The position numbers were made by a program, and so were the translations under genes. DNA of 64,000 nt from Pseudomonas parasichuanensis (lineage in GTDB: Bacteria; Pseudomonadota; Gammaproteobacteria; Pseudomonadales; Pseudomonadaceae), in contig NZ_BQHO01000002.1 of NCBI RefSeq assembly GCF_021601385.1, positions 1 to 64,000 of the forward strand. Direction: 5' to 3'. The number at the start of each line of letters is the position of its first letter. The stretch's first letter is position 1. The notes below the pieces were generated by a model. The model was not told the DNA's origin. It did not search any database and worked only from the letters and a program-made list of their open reading frames with translations. Below, piece after piece: positions 17,018 through 25,637 of the stretch.

Positions 17018-17890
17018 TCACTTCACCCTGTCGAACTGCTCCGGCCAATCCCTGCGGGTGAACACCTGCCCCTCCTGCCGCACCCGCCGCACCTCCTCCA
17101 GGTCGATATCACAGACCAGCCATAGGCTCCCCGCCCGCATCAGCGACGCACTTTCAGCCAGCACCCCGTCCCCCGGCATGCCATGGTCCGGCGGCACGAA
17201 CAATCCCGCCTTGCCGACGTTCTCGTCCAGCGCTGGCGACCAGGGCGCCAACCCCACGGTCGGGCTCTGCAGCACGGCAACCTGATTCTCCAGCGCCCGC
17301 GCCTGGGCGCCGATGCGCACCCGGTGGTAACCGGCCTCGGTATCGGTACAACTGGGGGCTAGAATCAGGTCGGCGCCGCGCTCTGCAAGGGTGCGGGCCA
17401 GCATCGGGAACTCGTTGTCGTAGCAGATCAGAATGCCAAGCCGCCCCAGGGCAGTGTCGAACACCGTCAACCCCTGCCCTGGCGCAATATCCCACTGCTC
17501 GCGCTCGAAGCGGGTCATCATCAGCTTGTCCTGATGCCCCAGTACACCCTCTGGGCCGAACAGCCAGGCCCGGTTGCGGTAACGGCCATCACCGTCCAAC
17601 ACCGGTGCGCTGCCGGGCTGCAAATAGATGCCCCAACGCCGGGCGATGCCTTCGCACAGCCCCAGCCACGGCTCGATCAACGGCTGGATGCCGGCGATCG
17701 AGGCCTGCAGATCGCCCCGTTGCTCAGCGGGCAACTGACCGCTGAGCACCAGCCCGGCGTACTCGGGCAACAGCAACAGCTGCGCGCCCTGGCCCGCCGC
17801 CTCGGCGCACAGGCCTTGCAGGTGTTCGGCGTAGGCGTCCCAGTTTTGATACAGCTCGATGGCGTACTGGCAGGCCGCGAGACGGATCAT
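17018..17890 (-). CDS. Carbon-nitrogen hydrolase (nitrilase superfamily)
   Basis: A 290-residue member of the nitrilase/amidase superfamily. The Glu-Lys-Cys triad is visible: E43 in LLPEYAG, K122 in HQDKLMMTRFE and C156 in GILICYDNEFP. The family cleaves amide or nitrile C-N bonds; the substrate is not evident. The start codon overlaps the stop of the upstream acetyltransferase gene by four bases (ATGA), so the two are translationally coupled and probably work in one pathway. An amidase paired with an N-acetyltransferase suggests salvage or acylation of an amino compound (inference). Confidence 0.88.
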   Translation of the reverse strand: MIRLAACQYAIELYQNWDAYAEHLQGLCAEAAGQGAQLLLLPEYAGLVLSGQLPAEQRGDLQASIAGIQPLIEPWLGLCEGIARRWGIYLQPGSAPVLDGDGRYRNRAWLFGPEGVLGHQDKLMMTRFEREQWDIAPGQGLTVFDTALGRLGILICYDNEFPMLARTLAERGADLILAPSCTDTEAGYHRVRIGAQARALENQVAVLQSPTVGLAPWSPALDENVGKAGLFVPPDHGMPGDGVLAESASLMRAGSLWLVCDIDLEEVRRVRQEGQVFTRRDWPEQFDRVK

Positions 17891-18477
17891 GCCGGCAGCG
17901 CCTTGAGCCAGAACGACATGATCTTGCTCGACTGTTCCTGCTCGTCGAGGTCGCGCCAGCTGTAAGTCGTGCGCAGCGAGGGTTCATGCAGAAAGCCACG
18001 GTTGCGCCAGAAGCCATGCAATGGCTTGTAGTCCGAAGGCCGACGCGGATGCCCGGCCGGGCGCTCCACCGCGCAGAAGGCGCAGTAGTCGAACTCGGCC
18101 AGCTTGTGGGCATAGGACTCGCGCTCGATGAAAAAGCGTACGCCCAGGCCCTGGCCACGGTAGGCCGGCAACAGCACCGACTCGCCGAAGTAGTAGACCG
18201 AGGCCGGGTCACGGCCCTGGGCCAGGAACGGCTGCTGGAACTCGGGCGTCTCGTCCACCAGCGGCAGGCCGGTGGAGGCGCCGACCACCTGGTCGCCGTC
18301 CAGCGCCAGCACCACCAGGCTGCGCCCGGACTGGGCGTAAGTGGCCAGGTAATCGGCTTCGTAGGCTTCAGTGCCTTGGTAGAGGTAGGGAAACTCGCGG
18401 AACACCGTCAGGCGCAGGCGAGCGAGGTCATCGATGTAAGGCGCGATGGCGGCGCCATGGAGCAGGCGGATTTCCAT
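17887..18477 (-). CDS. GNAT family N-acetyltransferase, coupled to the C-N hydrolase
   Basis: A 196-residue GNAT protein. The acetyl-CoA binding loop is YRGQGLGVRFF (about 106-116), preceded by a strand with SVYYFGESVLLP. The open frame extends to 19026 but runs through another gene on the opposite strand; the ATG at 18477 begins MEIRLLHG and gives the normal length. Its last bases overlap the start of the hydrolase gene (ATGA), marking a two-gene operon. Substrate unknown. Confidence 0.86.
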   Translation of the reverse strand: MEIRLLHGAAIAPYIDDLARLRLTVFREFPYLYQGTEAYEADYLATYAQSGRSLVVLALDGDQVVGASTGLPLVDETPEFQQPFLAQGRDPASVYYFGESVLLPAYRGQGLGVRFFIERESYAHKLAEFDYCAFCAVERPAGHPRRPSDYKPLHGFWRNRGFLHEPSLRTTYSWRDLDEQEQSSKIMSFWLKALPA

Positions 18478-18591
18478 GGGGGCGGTCGTTTTGTCGATGT
18501 GGATGACGCGCTCGGCTAAGCCGGGCCTGAGGGGAAACCCTATCATCGGGGCCAGGCCATTCCCTTTCCCCTGCGCGACAGGTATTTCTCC

Positions 18592-18990
18592 ATGACCGCT
18601 ACCGAACTCGTCACCGCCTACTACAACGCCTTCAACGCCGGCGACATGCCCGCCTTCCTCGCCCTGCTCAGCGAGGACGTGATCCATGACATCAACCAGG
18701 GCGAGCGGCAGATGGGCAAGGCCAGGTTCGCCGCCTTCATGGACAAGATGAACCGCTGCTATCGCGAGCGGCTGGCTGACCTGGTGGTGATGCAGAACGC
18801 CGAAGGCAACCGCGCGGCGGCGGAGTTCACCGTGCATGGCGAGTACCTGGCCGACGATGAAGGGTTGCCGCCGGCCAAAGGGCAGAAGTACGTACTGGCG
18901 GCGGGGGCGTTCTTCTACATTCACTGCGGCAAGATTGCCCGGGTGAGCAATTACTACAACCTCAATGATTGGGTTGAGCAGGTGGGTTGA
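18592..18990 (+). CDS. NTF2-like / ketosteroid isomerase-related protein
   Basis: A 132-residue SnoaL/NTF2-fold protein. It starts with the usual helix (ELVTAYYNAFNAGDMPAFLALLSEDVIHDIN), followed by curved-sheet strands ending ARVSNYYNLNDWVEQV. These small cone-shaped folds bind hydrophobic ligands or act as isomerases; no catalytic residue can be assigned. It is divergent from the acetyltransferase-hydrolase pair and followed by a REP element. Confidence 0.82.
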   Translation: MTATELVTAYYNAFNAGDMPAFLALLSEDVIHDINQGERQMGKARFAAFMDKMNRCYRERLADLVVMQNAEGNRAAAEFTVHGEYLADDEGLPPAKGQKYVLAAGAFFYIHCGKIARVSNYYNLNDWVEQVG

Positions 18991-18997
18991 CCCCACT

Positions 18998-19073
18998 GCC
19001 CTCATCGCCGGCAAGCCGGCTCCCACATGGATCGCGCTGTACCTGTGGGAGCCGGCTTGCCGGCGATGAGGGC
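18998..19073. repeat. REP element pair (GCCGGCAAGCCGGCTCCCAC type)
   Basis: A near-perfect inverted pair: the left copy begins GCCCTCATCGCCGGCAAGC and the right copy ends CCGGCGATGAGGGC, with a loop of about 20 bases. It sits between convergent genes. Confidence 0.95.
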
Positions 19074-19094
19074 ATCAAAGCCCCTGCATTAACA

Positions 19095-19673
19095 TCAGGC
19101 GATACGGGTGCCCAATACTTTCAAGAACGCCGCCAGCCACGCCGGATGCGCAGGCCACGCCGGCGCGGTCACCAGATTGCCATCCACATGCGCCTGGTCC
19201 ACCGCGATATCAATGAACCGGCCCCCGGCCAGCCGCACTTCCGGCGCACAGGCCGGGTAGGCGCTGCACTCGCGGCCTTCGAGCACCCCGGCCGCCGCCA
19301 GCAACTGCGCGCCATGGCACACCGCCGCAATCGGCTTGCCTGCCTGGTCGAACGCCCTCACCAGCTCCAGCACTTTGTCATTCAGGCGCAGGTACTCCGG
19401 TGCGCGCCCGCCCGGAATAACCAGCGCGTCATAGCTTTCGGCGCGCACCTGGACGAAGTCGTAGTTCAGGGCGAAGTTGTGCCCGGGCTTCTCGCTGTAG
19501 GTCTGCTCGCCCTCGAAGTCGTGGATCGCCGTGCGCACGGTCTGCCCCGCGATCTTCTCCGGGCACACCGCGTGCACGGTATGGCCCACCATGGCCAGGG
19601 CCTGGAACGGCACCATCACCTCGTAGTCTTCGACGTAGTCACCGACCAGCATGAGAATCTTCTTCGCCGTCAT
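19095..19673 (-). CDS. DJ-1/PfpI family protein
   Basis: A 192-residue class I glutamine amidotransferase-like protein of the DJ-1/PfpI family. The nucleophilic Cys lies at the elbow in [11 protein letters not shown] (about 113-123), with the conserved Glu region EDYE near residue 14. Members act as glyoxalases/deglycases, proteases or chaperones, and sequence alone does not decide among them. The ATG at 19673 is preferred over 19682, because AAGGAG then lies 8 bases upstream and not 3. It is probably a single gene. Confidence 0.87.
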   Translation of the reverse strand: MTAKKILMLVGDYVEDYEVMVPFQALAMVGHTVHAVCPEKIAGQTVRTAIHDFEGEQTYSEKPGHNFALNYDFVQVRAESYDALVIPGGRAPEYLRLNDKVLELVRAFDQAGKPIAAVCHGAQLLAAAGVLEGRECSAYPACAPEVRLAGGRFIDIAVDQAHVDGNLVTAPAWPAHPAWLAAFLKVLGTRIA

Positions 19674-19747
19674 CGCATCCACTCCTTCCGTTGCTTGGGA
19701 TCAATCCCAGCACGATAGTCCGCTTTGCCGGCCAGCGATATAAGCCG

Positions 19748-20905
19748 CTAGTCGCGTCGATTGAGCAGGTTGGCCACCAGCCGGTCCAGCCAGCCCCACA
19801 GCCGCTGCTGCACCCGTCGCCACAACGGGCGGGCATGCCAGCGGGCCAGGTCGACCTCCTGGCTCTGGGCGAAATCGCGCTCGAAGCTGGCGGCCACCGC
19901 GGCGGTCAGCGGCGGGTCGAGTGCTTCGACGTTGGCTTCGAGGTTGAAGCGCAGGTTCCAGTGGTCGAAGTTGCACGAGCCGACGCTGACCCAGTCGTCC
20001 ACCAGCACCATCTTCAGGTGCAGGAAGCACGGCTGGTATTCGAAGATCCGTACCCCGGCGCGCAGCAACCGGGGGTAATAACGGTGGCCGGCGTAGCGCA
20101 CCGCCGGGTGGTCGGTGCGCGGGCCGGTGAGCAGCAGGCGCACGTCGACGCCCTTCTGCGCGGCGCGGCGCAACGAGCGGCGCACGCTGAAGGTGGGCAA
20201 GAAGTACGGGGTAGCCAGCCAGATACGCTGCTGGCCGCTGTTCAGCGCGCGCACCAGCGCATGCAGGATGTCCTTGTGCTGGCGGGCATCGGCATAGGCC
20301 ACCCGGCCCATGCCCTGGCCCTGCGCCGGCACCTGCGGCAAGCGCGGCAGGCCAAAGCCTTCGGGCGGGCGCCAGGCGGTACGGCGCTGGTTGGCGGTCC
20401 ATTGACGGTCGAACAGCAGTTGCCAATCGCCGACCAACGGCCCCTGGATACCCACCATCACTTCGTGCCATTCGCTGGTGGGCTCGTCGGGCTGCCAGAA
20501 CTCGTCGGTGACACCGGTGCCACCGACCACCGCCCAGCGCTCGTCCACCAGCAGCAGCTTGCGGTGGTCGCGGTACAGGTTGCGCAAGCCCCGGCGCCAG
20601 CGCAGGCGGTTGTACCAGCGCAGGTAGACGCCAGCCGCCAGCAACCGCTGGCGCAAGGCCGTTGGGAAGGCCAAGGACCCGTAGTCGTCGAACAGGCAGC
20701 GCACCCGCACGCCACGCCGTGCGGCCTGCTCCAGGGCATCCACCACCGCCTCGGCGCAAGCGCCGCCTTCGACCAGGTACAGCTCCAGGTCAACCTGGAG
20801 CTCGGCGCGCACGATGGCCAGCAGCATGCGCGGGAAGAATTCGGGGCCATCGATCAGCAGTTCGAACTGGTTGCCATCCCGCCAGGGGAAGACCGGCCCC
20901 GGCAT
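19748..20905 (-). CDS. clsB: Phospholipase D-type cardiolipin synthase (ClsB-like)
   Basis: A 385-residue protein with two HKD motifs, HRKLLLVD (about 113-120) and HLKMVLVD (about 298-305), the pair that defines PLD-type phospholipid synthases. Short and without N-terminal transmembrane segments, it fits the ClsB type, which makes cardiolipin or transfers phosphatidyl groups. The start codon follows the yceI stop after one base, so translation is coupled. The link with a lipocalin-like periplasmic protein suggests a membrane-lipid role for both (inference). Confidence 0.85.
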   Translation of the reverse strand: MPGPVFPWRDGNQFELLIDGPEFFPRMLLAIVRAELQVDLELYLVEGGACAEAVVDALEQAARRGVRVRCLFDDYGSLAFPTALRQRLLAAGVYLRWYNRLRWRRGLRNLYRDHRKLLLVDERWAVVGGTGVTDEFWQPDEPTSEWHEVMVGIQGPLVGDWQLLFDRQWTANQRRTAWRPPEGFGLPRLPQVPAQGQGMGRVAYADARQHKDILHALVRALNSGQQRIWLATPYFLPTFSVRRSLRRAAQKGVDVRLLLTGPRTDHPAVRYAGHRYYPRLLRAGVRIFEYQPCFLHLKMVLVDDWVSVGSCNFDHWNLRFNLEANVEALDPPLTAAVAASFERDFAQSQEVDLARWHARPLWRRVQQRLWGWLDRLVANLLNRRD

Positions 20906-20906
20906 G

Positions 20907-21500
20907 TCAGCGGGCGTTGAAGATCAGCACCGCATTCACCGGCACCGACGGGTTGATCGACTTGAGCCCGGCGAGCTTGCGCAAGTGCTCGAGGCCCGGC
21001 AACAGGCCGAAGTCACTGGCGTGCAGGATCAGCGGTTCGAGGGTCACCACCTGGAACCGCCGCTCGTCCAGGCGCGTGGCCAGCAGCAGGGTGTTGTAGC
21101 TGTGGGTCTGGCCATGCAGCGTGACGTTCACCGGCAGGCGCAGCTCCAGCTGGGCGCCATTGGCCAGGTCGTTGATCGGGCGCAGGTCGATCTGCGCCTG
21201 CACCTTGCCTTCGGCGAAGCGCTCGACTTCGAACAAATCGTCGCGCATGCGCTCGTCACGCAGCGGGATACCGCTGCTGACCGAGTCCATTTCGATGCTC
21301 ACTTCGGCCGCGCCCTTGCGGTCGACCTTGCCATGCAGCACCAGGAAGCGGTTCACCTCGGCGATCTCGCCATTCTTGCCGGTGACGAAGGACAGCCGCG
21401 ACGACTCCCCATCCAGGTGCCAGTTGGCATGAGCGGGCAGGCCGACGGCCATGAACAGGGGCAGCAGCAGCGAGGGCAGCAGACGGGACGGCTTGAACAT
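20907..21500 (-). CDS. YceI family periplasmic protein
   Basis: A 197-residue secreted protein. A signal peptide (about 1-25, cleavage after AHA) is followed by a lipocalin-like YceI beta-barrel (SSRLSFVTGKNGEIAEVNRF... to VPVNAVLIFNAR). YceI proteins bind polyisoprenoid or similar amphiphiles; the ligand here is unknown. It leads directly into the cardiolipin-synthase-like gene (one-base gap). The short gene and serine hydrolase gene upstream point the same way, so a four-gene transcription unit is possible. Confidence 0.85.
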   Translation of the reverse strand: MFKPSRLLPSLLLPLFMAVGLPAHANWHLDGESSRLSFVTGKNGEIAEVNRFLVLHGKVDRKGAAEVSIEMDSVSSGIPLRDERMRDDLFEVERFAEGKVQAQIDLRPINDLANGAQLELRLPVNVTLHGQTHSYNTLLLATRLDERRFQVVTLEPLILHASDFGLLPGLEHLRKLAGLKSINPSVPVNAVLIFNAR

Positions 21501-21544
21501 GTGAAATCCTGTTACACAAGGCCGTCAACCTTACCCGCACGGTT

Positions 21545-21841
21545 TCACGGCAGCAAGCGGCAGCCCGCCCGTGCGCCCAGCCAGGCCGCCTGGTGGCGGC
21601 GGCCCAGACCTTCGGCGCTGACCTGGCGGCCAGCACTGTCTTCCTCAAGCAGCCCCAGCGGCAGGTACTGCTGTACATAGCCGCGACAGTAGGCCTGGTC
21701 GAACCCCATGACGAAACGGCACGAGCAGTACTCCTTGGCCGAATAGGCCGAGAGGATGCCGGGGAAGTCCGCCAACGCCTGGCGCTCGTGCCAGGCCCAG
21801 GCCAACAGGGCCACCATCAACAGCAGGGCGACCCGTTTCAT
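21545..21841 (-). CDS. Small secreted or anchored Cys-containing protein
   Basis: A 98-residue protein I do not recognise. It has a hydrophobic N-terminus (about 1-17, possible signal or anchor) followed by EYCSCRFVMGFDQAYCRGYVQQ, a compact Cys motif (CxC and a third Cys) suggesting a disulphide or metal site, and a Gly/Arg-rich tail with one more Cys. Its ATG overlaps the stop of the serine hydrolase gene (ATGA), so the two are co-translated and likely work together in the envelope. Confidence 0.72.
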   Translation of the reverse strand: MKRVALLLMVALLAWAWHERQALADFPGILSAYSAKEYCSCRFVMGFDQAYCRGYVQQYLPLGLLEEDSAGRQVSAEGLGRRHQAAWLGARAGCRLLP

Positions 21842-22914
21842 GCACCCTCCCCGGCCAGCGCGGCCAGCACGCGCTTGAGCAATTCGTTGTGGCTGTAGCT
21901 GCCGTCGCGATCATCGGCGTAGCGCACGATCACCAGCTTCTGCGCCGGCAGTACATACAGGGCCTGGCCCCAATGCCCAAGGGCCGCGAAGGTATCCACC
22001 GGCGCGGCGGGCCAGGGCACAGGCTGGCCGGGCAGCGGCTGGTTGAGCCACCAGTGGCCGCCCGGGTTGGCCTCGCCGGGTATCGGCTCGGCCTGTTCGA
22101 ACAAGGCGCGGTTGAAGGTGACCCAGTCGGCGGGCAACAACTGCCGCCCGTCCCAGCGCCCCCCGCGCTGCATCAGCAGGCCGATGCGGGCCAGGTCGCG
22201 GGCCGTCAGGTAAAGGTAGGAGGAGCCAACGAAGGTGCCCGCCTCGTCGCGCTCCCACACCGCGCTGTCGATGCCCAGCGGGGTGAACAGCGCCTGCCAG
22301 GGATAGTCGTCGTACTGGCCGGCGCCGAGCATGCCACGCAAGGTGGCGGCCAGCAGGTTGCTGTCGCCGCTGGAGTAGGCAAAGCGCTGGCCGGGCGCGC
22401 TGGCGGCAGGCATGGCCGCGGTGTAGGCCGCCATGTCGGCGCGGCCACGGGTGTAGAGCATGGCCACCACCGACGACTTCAGCGGTGCGTATTCATAGTC
22501 CTCTTGCCAAGCCAGGCCGCTGGCCCAGTGCAACAGGTCGCGCAGCCGCAGTGCGGGGTGTTGCTGCAAGGGCGGGTAATAGCGGGCAGCGGGGTCATCG
22601 AGCTTGAAGCGGCCTTCGCCGTAGGCGACGCCCATGACCGTCGCCAGCACGCTCTTGCTCACCGACCAGGTCAGGTGCGGGGTGTCGGCGCGGGTCGGGG
22701 CGGCGTAGCGTTCGTGGAGGATGCGGCCATCGCGGATGATCAGCAGGGCGTCGGTGCGGATGCCGGTGCGCTCGGGGCTGCGCGCGGGGAAGGCGTAGGT
22801 GTCGACGGCTTGCCAGTCGATCGCGGCGGGGTCGACCGGCCAGGTGGGGATGGGCCAGTCTTCGGCCCAGACGGGGCTCACGGCCATCACCAGGATCAAC
22901 CACAGTGCCTTCAT
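21838..22914 (-). CDS. Secreted serine hydrolase, beta-lactamase/class C family
   Basis: A 358-residue protein with a signal peptide (about 1-17, cleavage near VWA) and a beta-lactamase-like fold. The SxxK nucleophile motif is SVSK in LTWSVSKSVLA, the Tyr motif is YSSGDSN, and a late HWG takes the place of the KTG box. Proteins of this group are esterases or peptidases (EstB/6-aminohexanoate hydrolase-like) more often than true beta-lactamases. The frame is open to 23025, but that part is REP-derived, so I start at the ATG at 22914. Confidence 0.85.
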   Translation of the reverse strand: MKALWLILVMAVSPVWAEDWPIPTWPVDPAAIDWQAVDTYAFPARSPERTGIRTDALLIIRDGRILHERYAAPTRADTPHLTWSVSKSVLATVMGVAYGEGRFKLDDPAARYYPPLQQHPALRLRDLLHWASGLAWQEDYEYAPLKSSVVAMLYTRGRADMAAYTAAMPAASAPGQRFAYSSGDSNLLAATLRGMLGAGQYDDYPWQALFTPLGIDSAVWERDEAGTFVGSSYLYLTARDLARIGLLMQRGGRWDGRQLLPADWVTFNRALFEQAEPIPGEANPGGHWWLNQPLPGQPVPWPAAPVDTFAALGHWGQALYVLPAQKLVIVRYADDRDGSYSHNELLKRVLAALAGEGA

Positions 22915-22929
22915 CTTGATCGCCTTGAT

Positions 22930-23036
22930 TGGGGCTGCTTCGCAGCCCTTTCGCGGCACAAGGCCGCTCCTACAGGGAATCGCGACCCCTTGTAGGAGCG
23001 GCCTTGTGCCGCGAAAGGGCCGCAAAGCGGCCCCGG
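22930..23036. repeat. REP element pair (GTAGGAGCGGCCTTGTGCCGCG type)
   Basis: The second REP family of the window. CGCGGCACAAGGCCGCTCCTAC on the left pairs with its inverse on the right, and the outer arms are GGGGCTGC and GCGGCCCC. It forms the junction between two minus-strand genes and even lies in frame with the downstream one, which inflates its open frame. Confidence 0.95.
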
Positions 23037-23066
23037 GGCCAACAGATCACCCAGCCTCTCAGGCTT

Positions 23067-23954
23067 TCATGACAATCCTGCAGCGCTCCACGCCTTGCCC
23101 AGGCGCTTTTCCCGTGCAGCACTCGCCAGCGCCAGCAGCCCCTGGTCCCGCTGCCACAACTGCGCCCAATGCTCGGGCCCTGCGCTCAAGGCCTTGTCGA
23201 TCTCCCCACGCAGGCTGTGAAACTGGGCAAACAAACCACCCAGCAACAGATGACCGGCAATACTGTCGGCACACTGCCGGCTACCCTCGGCACAACCGGC
23301 CAGCAGGCTGACCAGGCGCAAACGCAGGTCCTGCGGCCAGGCGCATTCCTGGGCCACGCCATGCAGCCAGGCCACCAGGGCGCTGAGTACATAAAGGTCT
23401 TCGAGGGAGCGGAAGGGTTTGACGTAGGCATCCCAGCCGTCGCCAGCCAGCAATTCGCAGGCGGCGTCCTTGAGCAGCAGCCGGCCATGGCCCACCTCGG
23501 GCATCAGCGGCAGGGTCGGCAAGGCCTCCAAGGCTACCCCCGGCTCGCCGGGGTAGACCACCGCCAGCTGCAACCGCACCGCCTCGCCAGGCGCTTCGCT
23601 GCGCGCCGCCACCAGCAGCCATTCGGCATCCAGCCCGGCAGTGACGAAATCCTTGCTGCCGGTCAGGCGCAGGCCGTCGAGGCGGGTGTGCATGTCGGCC
23701 GGGCGCACGCTGCGCCGTTCGGTGGCGCACAAGGCGCCGAGGCTGGCCGGCGCACTGGGCCAAAGCACCCGCAGCGCCGCCTGGTAACCGATCAGAAACG
23801 CCAGGCCCGGGGTGGCCATGGCGCGCCCACCCAGCACCGCCAGCTCAAACGGCGCCACTGCGCCGAGGCGCTCCAGCACCGCTGAGTAGATGTCTCCCAG
23901 GGGCGTCACCAGTGGATGACGCAGCGGGTCATTGAGGCGTTGCAACCAGGCCAT
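23067..23954 (-). CDS. Short acyl-CoA dehydrogenase-like protein
   Basis: A 295-residue protein with the middle beta domain of acyl-CoA dehydrogenases: GALCATERRSVRPAD, GLRLTGSKDFVTAGLDAEWLLVAA. About 295 residues is well below the usual 380, and the usual N-terminal helices and catalytic Glu region are not obvious. It may therefore bind flavin without dehydrogenase activity, or act on an unusual substrate. GAAGGAG lies 6 bases before the ATG at 23954. It is divergent from the ornithine-lipid genes, which also handle acyl chains. Confidence 0.72.
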   Translation of the reverse strand: MAWLQRLNDPLRHPLVTPLGDIYSAVLERLGAVAPFELAVLGGRAMATPGLAFLIGYQAALRVLWPSAPASLGALCATERRSVRPADMHTRLDGLRLTGSKDFVTAGLDAEWLLVAARSEAPGEAVRLQLAVVYPGEPGVALEALPTLPLMPEVGHGRLLLKDAACELLAGDGWDAYVKPFRSLEDLYVLSALVAWLHGVAQECAWPQDLRLRLVSLLAGCAEGSRQCADSIAGHLLLGGLFAQFHSLRGEIDKALSAGPEHWAQLWQRDQGLLALASAAREKRLGKAWSAAGLS

Positions 23955-24090
23955 GGGGCGCTCCTTCAAAGGGGTGTGTCACGCAAGCATCACCAAAGGT
24001 TCATGGGGGTGACACCGCGCGTACCTAGGCTGACTTTGCACAACAAAGCCGACCGGCCGCAACCCTTTGGCTGGCTTATGGAGACTCGCA

Positions 24091-24846
24091 ATGACTCGGA
24101 TCGCTCGCTCTGGCGACAACAGCCCTGAACGCCGTCTGCAAGCCGAACGCCTGGTTGGCGAGGCGGCCCTGCAGGAAGCACAGGCCCTGCGCTACAAGGT
24201 GTTCAGCGCCGAATTCAAGGCCAAGCTAAAAGGCGCCGAGCAGGGCCTGGACATGGACGACTACGACATCCACTGCCGCCACATTGGCGTGCGTGACCTG
24301 GTCACCGGCAAACTGGTGGCCACCACCCGCCTGCTCGACCACCAGGCCGCCAGCAGCCTGGGGCGCTTCTACAGCGAAGAAGAATTCCGCCTGCACGGCC
24401 TGCTGCAGCTGCAGGGCCCGATCCTTGAACTGGGCCGTACCTGCGTCGACGCCGACTACCGCAACGGCGGCACCATCGCCGTGCTCTGGGGGGAGCTTGC
24501 CGAGGTGCTCAACGAAGGCCGCTACAGCTACCTGATGGGCTGCGCCAGCATCCCCATGCAGGATGGCGGCGTGCAGGCCCACGCGATCATGCAGCGCCTG
24601 CGCGACCGCTACCTGTGCACCGAACACCTGCGCGCTGAACCCAAGAACCCGCTGCCCAGCCTGGATATCCCCGGCAACGTCATCACCGAGATGCCGCCGC
24701 TGCTCAAGGCCTACATGCGCCTGGGCGCGAAGATCTGCGGCGAGCCGTGCTGGGACGAGGATTTCCAGGTCGCCGATGTGTTCATCCTGCTCAAGCGCGA
24801 CGACCTCTGCCCGCGTTACGCCCGCCACTTCAAGGCGGCGGTCTGA
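24091..24846 (+). CDS. olsB: Ornithine-acyl[ACP] N-acyltransferase (OlsB)
   Basis: A 251-residue GNAT-like acyltransferase of the OlsB (haemolysin-like) family, which joins a 3-hydroxy fatty acid to the alpha-amino group of ornithine, giving lyso-ornithine lipid. Signature parts: [11 protein letters not shown], the acidic [32 protein letters not shown], and [13 protein letters not shown]. The ATG at 24091 has GGAG 8 bases upstream; the frame opens 8 codons earlier without support. Its TGA overlaps the ATG of olsA. Ornithine lipids replace phospholipids under phosphate limitation in many bacteria (family knowledge). Confidence 0.93.
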   Translation: MTRIARSGDNSPERRLQAERLVGEAALQEAQALRYKVFSAEFKAKLKGAEQGLDMDDYDIHCRHIGVRDLVTGKLVATTRLLDHQAASSLGRFYSEEEFRLHGLLQLQGPILELGRTCVDADYRNGGTIAVLWGELAEVLNEGRYSYLMGCASIPMQDGGVQAHAIMQRLRDRYLCTEHLRAEPKNPLPSLDIPGNVITEMPPLLKAYMRLGAKICGEPCWDEDFQVADVFILLKRDDLCPRYARHFKAAV

Positions 24847-25634
24847 TGCCGCGCCTGCGGGCCAGCGCCCGCCTGCTGCGGTTGTTCATGGTCCTGGCCT
24901 TGGGCTTGGGCCTGGCCAGCCTGATCGCCGTGGGCGAACGCCTGGGGTTCAAGGCATCGCTTGAACGCCGCCAGCGCTGGACGCGTATGTTCATGCAACG
25001 CCTGGTCGGCGCCCTGCCCTTCGAGGTGCGGGTGGTCGGCACGTTGCCGCAGCGGCCGATGCTGTGGGTCAGCAACCACGTGTCGTGGACCGATATCCCC
25101 CTGCTGGGCATGCTCACCCCGCTGTCGTTCCTGTCCAAGGCCGAGGTGCGCCACTGGCCGGTGGCCGGCTGGCTGGCCGAGAAGGCCGGCACCTTGTTCA
25201 TCCGCCGGGGCGGTGGCGACGGCCAGCGCCTGCGCGAACAGATCAGCGGCCAGCTGGGGCAACGCCAACCGCTGCTGATCTTCCCCGAAGGCACCACCAC
25301 CGATGGCCGTAGCCTGCGTACCTTCCATGGTCGCCTGCTGGCGGGCGCCATCGACCACGGTACCCCAGTGCAGCCCGTGGCGATTCAGTACCTGCGTGGC
25401 GGCGAGCCTGACCTGATTGCCCCCTTCATTGGCGACGACGACCTGGTCTCGCACCTGATGCGCCTGTTCGGCCAGGACCGTGGCGAGGTGGTGATCCACC
25501 TGCTGCCACCGGTCAGCAGCGCCGACAAGGAGCGCGCCGCACTGGCCTTCCAGGCCCAGCAGGCAATTCAACTGGCGCTGTTCGGCGCCGACGCGGTAGA
25601 AACAGCGCCGCGACGCCAGGCGCGTGCCGCCTGA
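24846..25634 (+). CDS. olsA: Lyso-ornithine lipid O-acyltransferase (OlsA, PlsC family)
   Basis: A 262-residue membrane-bound acyltransferase. An N-terminal hydrophobic segment (about 10-30) is followed by the PlsC motifs: NHVSWTD (the HX4D catalytic motif), GTLFIRRG, and the FPEGTTTDG motif. In an operon with olsB (overlapping by one base, TGATG) it should acylate lyso-ornithine lipid, though PlsC enzymes may also work on lysophosphatidic acid. It converges with the ABC importer genes, with only 3 bases between stops and no clear terminator. Confidence 0.92.
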   Translation: MPRLRASARLLRLFMVLALGLGLASLIAVGERLGFKASLERRQRWTRMFMQRLVGALPFEVRVVGTLPQRPMLWVSNHVSWTDIPLLGMLTPLSFLSKAEVRHWPVAGWLAEKAGTLFIRRGGGDGQRLREQISGQLGQRQPLLIFPEGTTTDGRSLRTFHGRLLAGAIDHGTPVQPVAIQYLRGGEPDLIAPFIGDDDLVSHLMRLFGQDRGEVVIHLLPPVSSADKERAALAFQAQQAIQLALFGADAVETAPRRQARAA

Positions 25635-25637
25635 GGC

